Positions 26,971 to 34,193 of a stretch of 64,000 bases of DNA are shown here, piece after piece. Position numbers and translations under genes: made by a program. The stretch spans positions 1 through 64,000 of the forward strand of contig CAZZBZ010000007.1 of NCBI GenBank assembly GCA_964653025.1. Direction: 5' to 3'. The stretch is from JABWAM01 sp964653025. Lineage in GTDB: Bacteria > Verrucomicrobiota > Verrucomicrobiia > JABWAM01. The first letter of the stretch is position 1. Every line of letters starts with the position of its first letter. Below the pieces are notes generated by a model. It did no database searches. It saw only the letters and a list, made by a program, of their open reading frames with translations, and had not been told where the DNA came from.

Positions 26971-27384
26971 ATGACCCTCCTGCTCATGATCACCTGCATC
27001 CTCGCCTGGGGCCTCGCCCAGTTCCTGATGAAGCTCGCAAGCCAGGGCGGGCTCTCTCCCGCGACCTCCATTCTCTTCACCATCTTCGGCTACCTCGCCA
27101 TGGTCCCCTTCGTCCTCCACAAGGCGGACTTCCACCTCACCCCGCGCTACCTCCTTCCGGTCCTCGTCGGTATCTGCTACGTGGTCGGTAACCTCACCTT
27201 CTACAAGCTCTGCGAAACGCAGGACGTCACCCTCCTCGCGCCAATCACCGCGCTCAACATCGCCGTCCCCATCCTCCTCGGCTGGCTGGTGCTTCGCGAG
27301 CCCATGACCTTCCAGCGCGTCGCCGGCATCCTCCTCGCCGGCGTCGCCCTCTGGCTCCTCATGGCCCCCGAAAAAGCGCGGTAG
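26971..27384 (+). CDS. small EamA/DMT-type membrane transporter
   Basis: 137 residues with four to five hydrophobic helices (TLLLMITCILAWGLAQFLMK; ILFTIFGYLAMVPFVL; LLPVLVGICYVVGNLTFY; LLAPITALNIAVPILLGWLVL; VAGILLAGVALWLLMA). Good Shine-Dalgarno AAAGGA 7 bases upstream of ATG 26971. The helix-ending motif and length fit a half-size drug/metabolite transporter that works as a dimer. Coupled with the UroD-like gene; substrate unknown. Confidence 0.82.
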   Translation: MTLLLMITCILAWGLAQFLMKLASQGGLSPATSILFTIFGYLAMVPFVLHKADFHLTPRYLLPVLVGICYVVGNLTFYKLCETQDVTLLAPITALNIAVPILLGWLVLREPMTFQRVAGILLAGVALWLLMAPEKAR

Positions 27385-27502
27385 TCTTTGGAGCGGGCGC
27401 GTTCCTGATGAGGCTCCTTTGACGAGGGTCGAGGGAGACGTTACGCACGGCCCAGTTGCGACCCCCATCGAAGGACTTGCCTGCCTTTTCGATGCGGATC
27501 AT
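27359..27502 (-). pseudogene. truncated N-terminus of an ABC-transporter ATPase
   Basis: Minus-strand codons from ATG 27502 read MIRIEKAGKSFDGGRNWAVR then NVSLD, the typical first 25 residues of an ABC ATP-binding subunit, and then lose similarity and stop at 27359, before any Walker A. The ATG overlaps the SGNH gene stop (ATGA at 27499-27502), the signature of a former operon mate. The rest of the gene has been lost, with the junction near 27425. Confidence 0.6.
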
Positions 27503-28752
27503 GGCTTCGTGGGGACAAGGAAGGGGCGCAGCCACGGGGCCAGAGCCTGCGCCACGGCCTCCTGACCACGGCGATTATAGTGGCTGTCGCGCGGGAAGAA
27601 AATCTTACCCTCGGAACTCGCCGAGCGCAGGGCGGGCCTCAGGTCGAGGATGCGGCCCGAGGCCGCCAGATCGGGCAGCCACACGGGCACGAGGCGGAAA
27701 GGGCGGTCGAAGTCCATCAGCAGTCCCCGTAACGCGGGCAGGAGTTTCACATGCTCCGACCAACGCTCGGGGAACAGGTTCTCGGCCGCGGGAAGGAGCA
27801 CCACGAGCAAACGCCCCCCGTCGGCGCGGACTTCCTCCTCCAGCCGCCTCAGAAGAAGGCGACTGATCTCGTCCGCCTCGCGAACGACGGGATCATCGCG
27901 ACCCTGCGCGAAATACCGGTAGTTGCGGTAGGCCTCGTTGGACCATGGATCAACGATGCCTGCTGCCACCTCCTTCGTTTCTCGATCGCGCTTTGCGCGC
28001 TGGCGGACCTCCCAGAGGAGTTGCTGGAGGGCGTTGTAGCACTGCAGGCGTTGGTACCAGCGCATCCCATGGTCGAGGCTCGCGCCCCGAGCGGCCTCCT
28101 GTCTCGATGAGTTGGCGGGTGCGAAGCGCAGCCGCCCGTTCTCGAGGCGGAAGTGGGGGCGTCCCGTTCCCGACGCCAGCAGGTAGAACGCATTGCCGAG
28201 GAGATCGTTGTGGACGTAGACCGCGAGCACGACGAGGTCGGGGCGATATTTCCGTGCAAAGTGCTCGTAGCGCAGAAGTTCGTGGTAGGTGTCGTCGCCC
28301 CCCACGCCGAAGTTGAGGCATTCGACGCGCGGGGCGCCGGGCGCCCCGCCCAGGAGCGCCTCGGTCCGTCGAACGAAGCTCTGCGACTCATCCACCTGCT
28401 CTGCGAATGTGAAGGAATCGCCGAGGAACGCGAGACGGACCGTGCCGTCCGTTTTCGCAAGTGGGTGGTCGCGATCGCGAAACCCCTCGTGGTTGGTACG
28501 GATGACGGAGTCGAACTCGCCGAACATGTTCGTCGCGCGTCCGCGGTAATCGGGCAGTGGAAGGTGCCCGACACGCGGGTCGGGGACGATGAAGTCGGGG
28601 TAGCGCGGGTGCGGGGCAAAGAGGCGGGTGAGGGCTTCCGCAAGGGCCAGGGCGAGGAGCAGGCCCAGCGCGATCGCAGCGAGGCGTCCCGCCCACCGTG
28701 TCCCGAAGTGTGTCGGGGTGGCCACATCCGCGGTTGGCAACGGCTCCGTCAT
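27499..28752 (-). CDS. membrane-anchored SGNH/GDSL-like hydrolase (AlgX/DltD-type)
   Basis: 417 residues: one N-terminal membrane helix (LAAIALGLLLALALAEALTR, about 28-47), then an SGNH fold with the serine block LAFLGDSFTFAEQVDESQSF, the Gly block NFGVGGDDTYHELL and the C-terminal Asp-His block PRDSHYNRRGQEAVA. The catalytic domain would face the periplasm. Similar proteins O-acetylate or deacetylate surface polysaccharides. A CTAGGCT box lies 9 bases before the ATG. It was once followed by an ABC ATPase (see remnant). Confidence 0.82.
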   Translation of the reverse strand: MTEPLPTADVATPTHFGTRWAGRLAAIALGLLLALALAEALTRLFAPHPRYPDFIVPDPRVGHLPLPDYRGRATNMFGEFDSVIRTNHEGFRDRDHPLAKTDGTVRLAFLGDSFTFAEQVDESQSFVRRTEALLGGAPGAPRVECLNFGVGGDDTYHELLRYEHFARKYRPDLVVLAVYVHNDLLGNAFYLLASGTGRPHFRLENGRLRFAPANSSRQEAARGASLDHGMRWYQRLQCYNALQQLLWEVRQRAKRDRETKEVAAGIVDPWSNEAYRNYRYFAQGRDDPVVREADEISRLLLRRLEEEVRADGGRLLVVLLPAAENLFPERWSEHVKLLPALRGLLMDFDRPFRLVPVWLPDLAASGRILDLRPALRSASSEGKIFFPRDSHYNRRGQEAVAQALAPWLRPFLVPTKP

Positions 28753-28818
28753 GGGACGCGCAGCCTAGGCGATGGGTGCCCGTGAGGCGAGACTTGGGGG
28801 GAGAAAAAAGTGGCTGAC

Positions 28819-29130
28819 TCAATGATGCCGAGGTGAAACCAGATTTGGCGTCTGCACACTGCAACGGCTGAGTTCTTTCAGTTTTCTGAAATTATTTGCA
28901 ATGAGGGCTTCCTTTTTGGCTCGGGACCATTTTTTGAGCTGAACTTCGCGTTTGCGAGCGGACGAAAGATCCGGATGTTCTTCAGAGTAGACGAGGTGTG
29001 CGTTCCGATGCTTCTTGATCCAATCCGCTCCTTGGTTGTGATTGTGAGCGTCCAGACGTCGCTCCAGATTTTCAGTGACCCCAATGTAGAGGTCGTCTGA
29101 AGAAGTCCGCAGGATATAGAGGAAGTGCAT
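28819..29130 (-). CDS. GIY-YIG domain small nuclease-like protein
   Basis: 103 residues: MHFLYILRTSSDDLYIGVTENLERRLDAHN is the GIY-YIG motif pair (LYI / LYIGVT with the Arg of ERRL), then KHRNAHLVYSEEH and a Lys-rich helix AKKEALIANNFRKLKEL. It matches the stand-alone UPF0213/YhbQ-like group, putative structure-specific nucleases. The base composition is visibly lower in G+C than its neighbours, suggesting transfer. Confidence 0.9.
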   Translation of the reverse strand: MHFLYILRTSSDDLYIGVTENLERRLDAHNHNQGADWIKKHRNAHLVYSEEHPDLSSARKREVQLKKWSRAKKEALIANNFRKLKELSRCSVQTPNLVSPRHH

Positions 29131-29185
29131 TTTTCAAGGATCCCTGAGGCCCTTCGACTCTCCCGCTTCGCGGGATCGCTCAGGA

Positions 29186-29266
29186 CCACTCGACTCGGGA
29201 CAGACCATAATGGCTCGGCCTGCATCAGGCCGAGTCACGAGCGAGGGTCTGTCCCGAGTCGAGTGG
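29186..29266. repeat. nested palindrome abutting the tRNA-Gln 3' end
   Basis: A perfect 21-bp inverted repeat (29186-29206 and 29246-29266, core CGACTCGGGACAGACC) encloses a perfect 9-bp hairpin CTCGGCCTG/CAT/CAGGCCGAG (29214-29234). The right arm ends exactly on the TGG that encodes the tRNA CCA end. It lies directly downstream of the tRNA and might terminate transcription or mark an insertion site. A small hairpin TCCCGC/TTC/GCGGGA precedes it at 29161-29175. Confidence 0.75.
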
Positions 29267-29337
29267 CTGCCTCGCATGGATTCGAACCATGACAAAGCGC
29301 TCCAGAGGCGCTTGTGCTACCGTTACACCACGAGGCA
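29264..29337 (-). tRNA. tRNA-Gln (anticodon CUG)
   Basis: Read on the minus strand: acceptor TGCCTCG/CGAGGCA (7 bp), D arm GTG...CAC, anticodon stem AGCGC/GCGCT with loop CTCTGGA giving anticodon CUG, T arm CATGG TTCGAAT CCATG, discriminator G and an encoded CCA (29264-29266). 74 nt in all. Confidence 0.95.
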
Positions 29338-29523
29338 GATGTTTTTCTTTATACCGTCCCTCGAGATTCAGGGCAAGTCTGCGATGAACCCACCCCCAAG
29401 TCAGTCCCCCTCTGAAAACTCCACGACCCCCTCACCCCTCACGGGAGAAAAACTTTCAAACTCGCTCAAACTGCGGAACTTGGGTTAAAGCGGTTCCGTG
29501 GTCTCACCTCCCCTTCATTCCGA

Positions 29524-29594
29524 CTCTCCCCACGAGGGAGGTGTCTCCACCCCCTGCAGCCCGTTCGGGGTGGAGACAAAGGTTATGTCTGACC
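29524..29594. repeat. direct repeat flanking the UroD-PhyH-AraC cassette, left copy
   Basis: About 70 bases (CACGAGGGAGGTGTCTCC, then CACCCCCTGCAGCCCG, TCGGGGTGGAGA, GGTTATGTCT) that recur in the same orientation, with about three quarters identity, at 32631-32703. The two copies bracket exactly the three-gene cassette. 29338-29523 between the tRNA and this copy holds no gene. Confidence 0.6.
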
Positions 29595-29600
29595 TTACCG

Positions 29601-30845
29601 TTAGCGATCGACTTCCTGGCGCGCGATTTCCACGGCACGGCGCACTTTCGCCAGATTTCCGTGGACGGTATACACATCGCGGATGATGATCTCGGCAAGG
29701 ACGCCCCGCGTGGCGGCCAGCGTCTCGCGGATGTGGGCGGCCCACGCCTCTTCGTCGAGAACCTCGCTGACGCCTAGAAAGTTGGGGTCCGGTTTGCGCG
29801 AGAACACAATCTTGGTGCCGCGAAGCGCCTCGCCCATGAAGCGCTGGTCGGTCCAGCGGTTGACCGAAACCTTCTTGAGATGCGGCAGTTGGCGGATGTC
29901 CTCCCAGAAGGTGTGGGTTGGCTCGCAACAGCCGTAGTAGAGCAGACCAAACGGTTCGCAGACCTTCCGATAGTATGGAGCACAGAATTCGCGGAACTGC
30001 AAAGGGGAGATACCCACGGTTTCCTGGCTGTTGGAGGCACCCCACATGTCAGTGAGTCGTGCCGGGCCGGCCGCGGAGAGTTGAGTATTGAAGTTGAAGC
30101 TGGAGCCGAAGCTTTCCTGATTTTCGTTGTTCACGCAGAGCAACCCCTCGGCCTCGGCCCAGTGCATCACGCGCAGGGCATTGTCGCGAAGGTAGGCCAT
30201 GAGACGATGAATACCGTCGGGGTTGTCGTACATGGCGAGGAAGAAGGCCTCCATCCCCATCAGCATGATCAGCCTCTGGGTGAGCATCGGGCTACCATAG
30301 ACCCCGCTGCGGATCCGCACCGGCAACAGGTCGCCGAAGAGTTCCTCCAAGAAAGCTTTCCAAGCAACGGTCCGTTCCCGGTCCACGCGGCAGTTCGCAG
30401 GTTTCAGGAGGGCAAAGTCGCGATCCAAGTCCTGAAGAGGATGAATAAATTTGTAACCAGTTTCGACCCCTTGGGAATCCTTGAGGCGCTCGGTCTCAAC
30501 TGGAACACCGAACTCGTCAATCTCGGTGAACCACTGAATATCGAAGGTGTCGGGCATCACCTTGTCGTCATCAATCAACTCGTGATTGCGCAGGTTTCGA
30601 AGCAACCTTCCCTCGATCGCGCGCCCAGTGGGCGAGACGCAACGTAAAATGCCTTCCGGTAGGAAGTCCCGTTTGAAGGTCCACGTTTCGATGACGACCG
30701 GGGGACGCGCGCCCGAGCGCCCATCATTCAGCGCATACCATGCTTGTTTGCGCTCCTGCATGACTGGGAGGGCAGCATATGCGGCCTGCCTCGCGGCAAG
30801 TGAGCGGAGAAAGGTACGTTCTTCCTGAGCAAGTTGCCAGTTCAT
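29601..30845 (-). CDS. uroporphyrinogen decarboxylase-like protein, second paralogue
   Basis: 414 residues from ATG 30845 (MNWQLAQEERTFLRSLAARQ). UroD barrel of a different subgroup from the protein at 25715: WTFKRDFLPEGILRC, IRSGVYGSPMLTQRLIMLMGMEAFFLAM, LLCVNNENQESFGSSF, FGLLYYGCCEPTHTFWEDIRQLPHLKKVSVNRW, IVFSRKPDPNFLG. The YYGCCEP segment carries the vicinal cysteines. Not a heme enzyme by pattern; may be a methyl transfer or decarboxylase enzyme. It follows phyH by 44 bases and they are probably one transcript controlled by the divergent AraC protein. Confidence 0.82.
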   Translation of the reverse strand: MNWQLAQEERTFLRSLAARQAAYAALPVMQERKQAWYALNDGRSGARPPVVIETWTFKRDFLPEGILRCVSPTGRAIEGRLLRNLRNHELIDDDKVMPDTFDIQWFTEIDEFGVPVETERLKDSQGVETGYKFIHPLQDLDRDFALLKPANCRVDRERTVAWKAFLEELFGDLLPVRIRSGVYGSPMLTQRLIMLMGMEAFFLAMYDNPDGIHRLMAYLRDNALRVMHWAEAEGLLCVNNENQESFGSSFNFNTQLSAAGPARLTDMWGASNSQETVGISPLQFREFCAPYYRKVCEPFGLLYYGCCEPTHTFWEDIRQLPHLKKVSVNRWTDQRFMGEALRGTKIVFSRKPDPNFLGVSEVLDEEAWAAHIRETLAATRGVLAEIIIRDVYTVHGNLAKVRRAVEIARQEVDR

Positions 30846-30889
30846 GGGGTCGAGTTCGTTCGAGAAGGGGTTTCCGTTCGTTCCGTCTC

Positions 30890-31720
30890 TCAGGTGCCAA
30901 AGACCGGGGCGGTGAACTCCTTGCCGCACGGTCCGCCGCCACCGCTCTCCTGCCGCAAGACCTCACTCCCCTCGAAATTGAAGAGGGGACGGTACCACTT
31001 GCTGATGTGGGTCGAGGTTTCGGACATGTAGTGGCAGATGAAGGATCGGCGCCACATCGTCTTCGAGCGATTGGGCCCGGAACCGTGGATGAGGCTGCCG
31101 TTGAAGAATAGCGTATCGCCGGGGTGCAAATCGACGGGCATGGCTTTCATGCCTGCGGGAACGCGAACTAGATGCGTGGTGAAGCTCAGGCTTTCGTCAG
31201 CAATCTCCGGGCAGACGACTTCCATGTCTTGGGTGCCGGGGACCACCAGGAGCCCGCCATTCTCAGATACGGCAGGGTCGATCGCAGTCCATGCGGCGAT
31301 GCAGGTATCCGGACGAACCTTCAGGTAGAAATTATCCTGGTGCAGGGCTTGGCCCCGGGAGCCCGGGGGCTTGAAGTAGAACATGCTTTGGGTCGCGATC
31401 GCCCGACATCCATACAGCCGTTCCAATATCGCGCCGACGCGGGGGTGGAGCATCATCCGCTTCGAGAGGGCGTCAAAGCGGTGCGGGTGCATCACGCGGG
31501 GAAACCGCTTCAGGGAATCGCGTGCGGCATCAGGGCCCGTGTCGGGTTCCCAATGGCCGGGAATGGGCTGTCCGGAAGCGGCGAGTTCGTCGAACCGGCG
31601 GCGGAGGGCGTCCACCTCTGCAGAATCAAACAGCGCACGCTTGATCAGGCAGCCTTCGCTTTTCCAGGATTTCAGGCCTTGCTCATCGACCGCAACTTCC
31701 GAGATAGGGGTCACGTTCAT
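30890..31720 (-). CDS. phytanoyl-CoA dioxygenase family (PhyH) oxygenase
   Basis: 276 residues from ATG 31720 (MNVTPISEVAVDEQG). Fe(II)/2-oxoglutarate dioxygenase fold with the metal motif HQDNFY (HxD), distal histidine SLIHGSGPNRS and the 2-oxoglutarate Arg in RRSFICHYM. Family members hydroxylate small hydrophobic or modified substrates. The pairing of PhyH with a UroD-like protein and an AraC regulator recurs in PVC genomes (family knowledge), but the substrate is unknown. Divergent from araC with a 101-base intergenic region that must contain both promoters. Confidence 0.88.
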   Translation of the reverse strand: MNVTPISEVAVDEQGLKSWKSEGCLIKRALFDSAEVDALRRRFDELAASGQPIPGHWEPDTGPDAARDSLKRFPRVMHPHRFDALSKRMMLHPRVGAILERLYGCRAIATQSMFYFKPPGSRGQALHQDNFYLKVRPDTCIAAWTAIDPAVSENGGLLVVPGTQDMEVVCPEIADESLSFTTHLVRVPAGMKAMPVDLHPGDTLFFNGSLIHGSGPNRSKTMWRRSFICHYMSETSTHISKWYRPLFNFEGSEVLRQESGGGGPCGKEFTAPVFGT

Positions 31721-31821
31721 GGTGGTTCCAGTTTGCACCAGGCAACCTTTGACCGCAATGGATGAGACAACCATTCGGATGGACAATTTTAGCGCGCTTG
31801 GTAGCGTACCTTTGAGCGGCC

Positions 31822-32613
31822 ATGTTCGGGAACCACCTTCAACTGAACGATAGCGGACACTTCGTCGAGACCCCGGGGCATTTTATGGCCCGGCGGAAAC
31901 CGATGGATTATCTGCTCATCTGGGTGTTGGCCGGTCGGGGTTTCGCAGAAACGGAAGGGAGGCGCCTCCCCGCAGGGCCGGGCCACCTCCTCTGCCTCCT
32001 GCCCGGCAAGCCGCACTCCTACGGGTCGGACCGCCTTCAGCCATGGGATATCCTGTGGGTCCACTTCGAGGGACCGCTTGCGAGGGAGTTTGTCGCCTCC
32101 ATCCGCCGCTTTGGGGACACACGCGTTGACCTGGATCTTCACCCGGAACTGCGCGACCGATGGATCGAACTCGTGGTTGCTCACGCCGCGGACGGTCCGG
32201 GATCCAAGGTGCGCTGCGATACGGCGCTCTGCGGTCTTCTCGGATTGGTTGTTTCCCGTCTCGAGGCGAATGCGCATCCCTCGGCGGTCATGGCACCCCT
32301 GGATGTCCACCGACTCCAAACGTACATTCACCACCATCTCAGGGAGCCACTCACATTAGCAACCCTGGCAAGGCAGGCCAATCTCTCCCCGACACACTTC
32401 GCGCGCGTATTCAAGAGACAGTTTGCCGTGAGTCCAATGCACTTCGTGACCCAGAAGCGGATCGCCCTCGCATGCTCGCTATTGAAGGAAACCACGATGC
32501 CCCTCAAGGAAATCAGCCCGGCGGTGGGATATGCCGACCCGTACTACGGTTCCCGGGTCTTTAAGAAAGTAATGGGGGTCAGCCCGATGCACTACCGGGT
32601 GCGTATCAAGTGA
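31822..32613 (+). CDS. AraC-family transcription regulator
   Basis: 263 residues. N-terminal cupin-like sensor domain (YLLIWVLAGRGFAETEGRRLPAGPGHLLCLLPGKPHSY), then a C-terminal double helix-turn-helix: PLTLATLARQANLSPTHFARVFKRQFAVSPMHFV and MPLKEISPAVGYADPYYGSRVFKKVMGVSPMHYR. The PGKPHSY end of the sensor is typical of sugar-responsive AraC proteins. It probably activates the divergent phyH-uroD pair. Confidence 0.92.
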   Translation: MFGNHLQLNDSGHFVETPGHFMARRKPMDYLLIWVLAGRGFAETEGRRLPAGPGHLLCLLPGKPHSYGSDRLQPWDILWVHFEGPLAREFVASIRRFGDTRVDLDLHPELRDRWIELVVAHAADGPGSKVRCDTALCGLLGLVVSRLEANAHPSAVMAPLDVHRLQTYIHHHLREPLTLATLARQANLSPTHFARVFKRQFAVSPMHFVTQKRIALACSLLKETTMPLKEISPAVGYADPYYGSRVFKKVMGVSPMHYRVRIK

Positions 32614-32630
32614 TCGTCGATCCCTCGTCC

Positions 32631-32703
32631 CTCCCCCGTGGGAGAGGAGTCTCCGCCCCCTGCCGCCCGTCTGGGGTGAAGATGGGGGTTGTGTCTCAAC
32701 CCT
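32631..32703. repeat. direct repeat flanking the UroD-PhyH-AraC cassette, right copy
   Basis: Matches 29524-29594 in the same orientation (GTGGGAGAGGAGTCTCC, CGCCCCCTGCCGCCCG, GGGGTGAAGA, GGTTGTGTCT). It begins 17 bases after the araC stop. Confidence 0.6.
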
Positions 32704-32884
32704 TCACCAGCGGCGAGGGCAATCCCCCCGGTGTGACGGGCTGGTACCCCATCTTCAACACCGCCTCGATATACAGCTCGCGCGGCATCGTGTTCATGGA
32801 ACCCGACCTCCGATAGCGATTGCAGCACAGACTGATAAACTGCAATCGCCTCTCCACATCCTCGTCGCGATCCAACTTCAACAA
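32696..32884 (-). pseudogene. possible 3' remnant of an unidentified gene
   Basis: A 62-codon minus frame with coding-like composition (RDEDVERRLQFISLCCNRY then MNTMPRELYIEAVLKMGYQP) that has no plausible start and no upstream continuation; aroB ends 67 bases before it. No family recognised. It overlaps the repeat copy at its 3' end. Could equally be chance; the remaining bases up to 32950 hold nothing recognisable. Confidence 0.25.
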
Positions 32885-32950
32885 GGACCGCGAGATCCCC
32901 GCAACTCAAGACATTGGGGATTGCCGTTTCAGGAGTTCTGAACTCCGAAC

Positions 32951-34060
32951 CTATCGAACGGTACAACCCAAGCCAACCATAGCCGAGCGGATCGCCCCGG
33001 GGGGAACCGTCATGCCGGTGACCACTCGCCCGATGCACTTCGCGAGGACAAAACGGGGCCGTCCTCCTGCCGCCTTCTTGTCGAGGCGCAGCGCCGCGAG
33101 GGCCCCCGTGATCGGGCAACGCCGGGCCACACCCGCGAGGCGGACCGGCAACCCCAGCCGCTCGATCAGGGAGACGATCCTCCCCGCATCCCGCTCGGGT
33201 AACCCTGCAAACCGCCGTGAGAGTTCCGTGGCCGCAACCATGCCGAGGGCCACGGCCTCACCGTGGACGAGCGCGCCGTAGCGCGTCGCCGCCTCGATCG
33301 CGTGGCCGAGCGTGTGGCCGAAGTTCAGCGTGGCACGGAGGCCCTTCGTCTCTCGCTCATCGAGGGAGACGACCCGTGCCTTGATCGCCGCACAGCGCGC
33401 GATAATCCAGCGCAGCTCGGAAGGCTTGCGGGCAAGCACCACTCCAACCCGTTCCTCCAGTCGACGAAAGAGGACGGGGTCGGCGATGATCCCGTACTTC
33501 ACGACCTCGGCCAACCCAGCACAAAACTCCCGCTCGGGCAGGGTCCTGAGCACGGAGGGGTCGGCAACCACGAGGCAGGGTTGGTGAAAAGCGCCCACAA
33601 GATTCTTGCCCACGGGCAGGTTGATGCCGGTCTTGCCCCCAATGGAGGAGTCCACCTGGGCCATGAGCGTGGTCGGCACCTGGATGACCCGGATCCCCCG
33701 CAGATGGGTGGCTGCGAAGAATCCGACCGCATCCCCGATCACTCCCCCGCCGATGGCGACCACCACCGACTGGCGATCCAGGCCCCGTCGTGTGCCGGCC
33801 GCCCAGAGCCGCTGGAGCGTGGGAACGTCCTTGGTCGCCTCGCCGCCGGGAAGGAGTTCCATCCCGACGCAGCGCACCCCGAGGGCGCGCGCCGTGGCTC
33901 GCCCCAAGCGAGCGAGGCGATGGTCGGCCACCACGAGAAAGCGCGTGGAGGAAGAGATCCCGCGGAGGCAACGGAGCCAGGCCGAGGGAAGCAGCCCCTC
34001 TCCGACAAGAATTTCGTGGGAGCGCACGCCCAGACGGACTGGAATAGAGATGGTCGGCAC
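32951..34060 (-). CDS. aroB: 3-dehydroquinate synthase
   Basis: 369 residues from GTG 34060 (VPTISIPVRLGVRSHEILVG), close to the family length; a TTG at 34096 is the alternative. NAD/Zn motifs: GGGVIGDAVGFFAATHLRG, PTTLMAQVDSSIGGKTGIN, AEVVKYGIIAD, LNFGHTLGHAIE. It converts DAHP to 3-dehydroquinate in the shikimate pathway. aroK is 13 kb away, so shikimate genes are dispersed. Divergent from the glucan phosphorylase gene. Confidence 0.95.
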   Translation of the reverse strand: MPTISIPVRLGVRSHEILVGEGLLPSAWLRCLRGISSSTRFLVVADHRLARLGRATARALGVRCVGMELLPGGEATKDVPTLQRLWAAGTRRGLDRQSVVVAIGGGVIGDAVGFFAATHLRGIRVIQVPTTLMAQVDSSIGGKTGINLPVGKNLVGAFHQPCLVVADPSVLRTLPEREFCAGLAEVVKYGIIADPVLFRRLEERVGVVLARKPSELRWIIARCAAIKARVVSLDERETKGLRATLNFGHTLGHAIEAATRYGALVHGEAVALGMVAATELSRRFAGLPERDAGRIVSLIERLGLPVRLAGVARRCPITGALAALRLDKKAAGGRPRFVLAKCIGRVVTGMTVPPGAIRSAMVGLGCTVR

Positions 34061-34115
34061 AGACCGAAGAAAAGCCCGCCGGGGCTCGCGCAACAAGGCG
34101 GAAAACAGGACGCAT

Positions 34116-34144
34116 TTGTCAGGCTTGCCCGGAAGGAATAGGCT
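34116..34144 (+). promoter_or_regulatory. glgP promoter candidate
   Basis: TTGTCA (34116-34121), 17-nt spacer, TAGGCT (34139-34144), ending 49 bases before the glgP ATG. The same TAGGCT -10 form appears at the polX promoter. Confidence 0.45.
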
Positions 34145-34193
34145 TGCCGCTGCCGAACGCAGACCGAATTATCCCCCGCACCCCAATTCCCCC

